Shown: piece after piece, positions 5,623 to 6,250 of the stretch
How the letters are laid out: every line of letters starts with the position of its first letter
Numbering within the stretch: position 1 is the first letter of the stretch
Source of the DNA: an uncultured Nocardiopsis sp.
GTDB lineage: Bacteria > Actinomycetota > Actinomycetes > Streptosporangiales > Streptosporangiaceae
Direction of reading: 5' to 3'
Length of the DNA stretch: 6,250 bases
Assembly: GCA_937957845.1 (NCBI GenBank)
Contig: CALGOD010000661.1
Location: 1 to 6,250, forward strand
Notes under the pieces: model-generated
Database searches by the model: none
What the model was told of the DNA's origin: nothing
What the model saw: only the letters and a program-made list of their open reading frames with translations
Position numbers and translations under genes: made by a program

Positions 5623-6250
5623 TCACATGTGCTCGGGAGCCTCCACGCCCAGCAGGTCCAGGCCCTGGACCAGGACACGGAACGCCACCGCGATCAGCGC
5701 CAGACGCGACTCGCGCTCGGCCTCGGTGTCCGCGGTCAGTACCGGGCAGTGCTCGTAGAACGCCGTCAGCGACTGCGCCAGATCGAACAGGTAGGAGGAC
5801 AGACGGTGCGGCTGGAGCAGGTCGCCGACCTGGGCCACCACGGCGCCGAACTCCAGCAGCTTGAGGGCCAGGGCCCGCTCGGCGTCCTGGGAGACGGTGA
5901 TCCGCCCCCGGGCCTCGGACAGCTCCAGACCGCCCTTGCGGAAGATGGAGCGGATCCGCGCCTGCGCGTACTGCAGGTAGGGTCCGGTGTTGCCGTTCAG
6001 GGCCAGCATCCGGTCGAAGTCGAACGTGTACTCGGTGTCGTGCGCCACCGAGAGATCGGCGTACTTGACCGCGCCGATGCCGACCATGCGGGCGATCTCG
6101 TCCCGGCTCGCGGCGTCCAGGTCGGGCCGGTTCTGGGCGACCACCGCCCCGGCCCGCTCGACCGCCTCGTCCAGCAGCGCCATGAGGCGTACCGGGGCGC
6201 CGCTGCGGGTGCGCAGGATCTTGCCGTCGGAGCCGAGCACGTTGCCGATC
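5623..6250 (-). CDS. argS: Arginyl-tRNA synthetase, C-terminal part (runs off the right edge)
   Basis: The last 208 residues of a class I aminoacyl-tRNA synthetase that charges tRNA-Arg with arginine; full-length ArgS is about 550-590 residues. Coding continues past the right end, since codons upstream of the first visible Met still read in frame (IGN then MLGSDGK). Seen: GSDGKILRTRSG near the start, the ArgS region replacing a canonical KMSKS loop; LLDEAVERA; FDRMLALNGNTGPYLQYAQARI, the entry to the DALR anticodon-binding domain; SSYLFDLAQSLTAFYEHCPVL; and the C-terminal GLDLLGVEAPEHM. The family normally ends APERM, with the terminal Met contacting RNA, so this copy carries His in place of Arg but keeps the final Met. 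No frameshift is seen. A strong palindromic terminator follows 23 nt downstream. Confidence 0.95.
   Translation of the reverse strand, partial: IGNVLGSDGKILRTRSGAPVRLMALLDEAVERAGAVVAQNRPDLDAASRDEIARMVGIGAVKYADLSVAHDTEYTFDFDRMLALNGNTGPYLQYAQARIRSIFRKGGLELSEARGRITVSQDAERALALKLLEFGAVVAQVGDLLQPHRLSSYLFDLAQSLTAFYEHCPVLTADTEAERESRLALIAVAFRVLVQGLDLLGVEAPEHM

Noticed and set aside
1..6250. Defence system, CRISPR array, phage or insertion-sequence remnants
   Set aside because: No spaced direct repeats, transposase or integrase motifs, terminal repeats or composition change; all genes are core families.

Overview
The window is GC-rich chromosomal DNA (roughly 70% G+C by eye, with a strong G/C bias at third codon positions). 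Together with the protein types and the terminators lacking U-tracts, this points to an actinomycete. A Nocardiopsis-like or Streptosporangiales relative is my guess, not something the window proves. Every gene is recognisable as a housekeeping or primary-metabolism family. I see no mobile element, CRISPR array, phage gene, tRNA, rRNA or break in base composition.

Layout, left to right. Positions 1-186 are non-coding trailer. Two minus-strand genes follow, read right to left: a long acyl-CoA dehydrogenase (3410 to 1467) and, 47 nt after its stop, a YcaQ/AlkX-type DNA glycosylase (1419 to 187). A 299-bp divergent intergenic region (3411-3709) separates them from two plus-strand genes: an exonuclease III-type AP endonuclease (3710-4537) and a ribokinase (4534-5436), joined by a 4-nt overlap of stop and start codons. 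A 186-bp convergent spacer with three stem-loops, one a near-perfect 42-nt palindrome, separates ribokinase from the 3' end of argS (minus strand, running off the right edge).

Functional reading. The glycosylase makes abasic sites, especially from alkylated bases and interstrand crosslinks, and the exonuclease III homologue cleaves at abasic sites. Two consecutive steps of base-excision repair therefore sit on either side of one shared divergent control region, though each is paired with a metabolic gene. The control region is the least ordinary part of the window. It holds a cluster of dyad-symmetric elements, including a perfect 12-bp-stem hairpin, a 12-bp palindrome and a GTGTG/CACAC dyad close to the acyl-CoA dehydrogenase start. 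It also holds a TAnnnT -10 box six bases before a GTG codon, which suggests a leaderless exonuclease mRNA.

I did not find a convincing undescribed system. The findings are modest regulatory and synteny observations.
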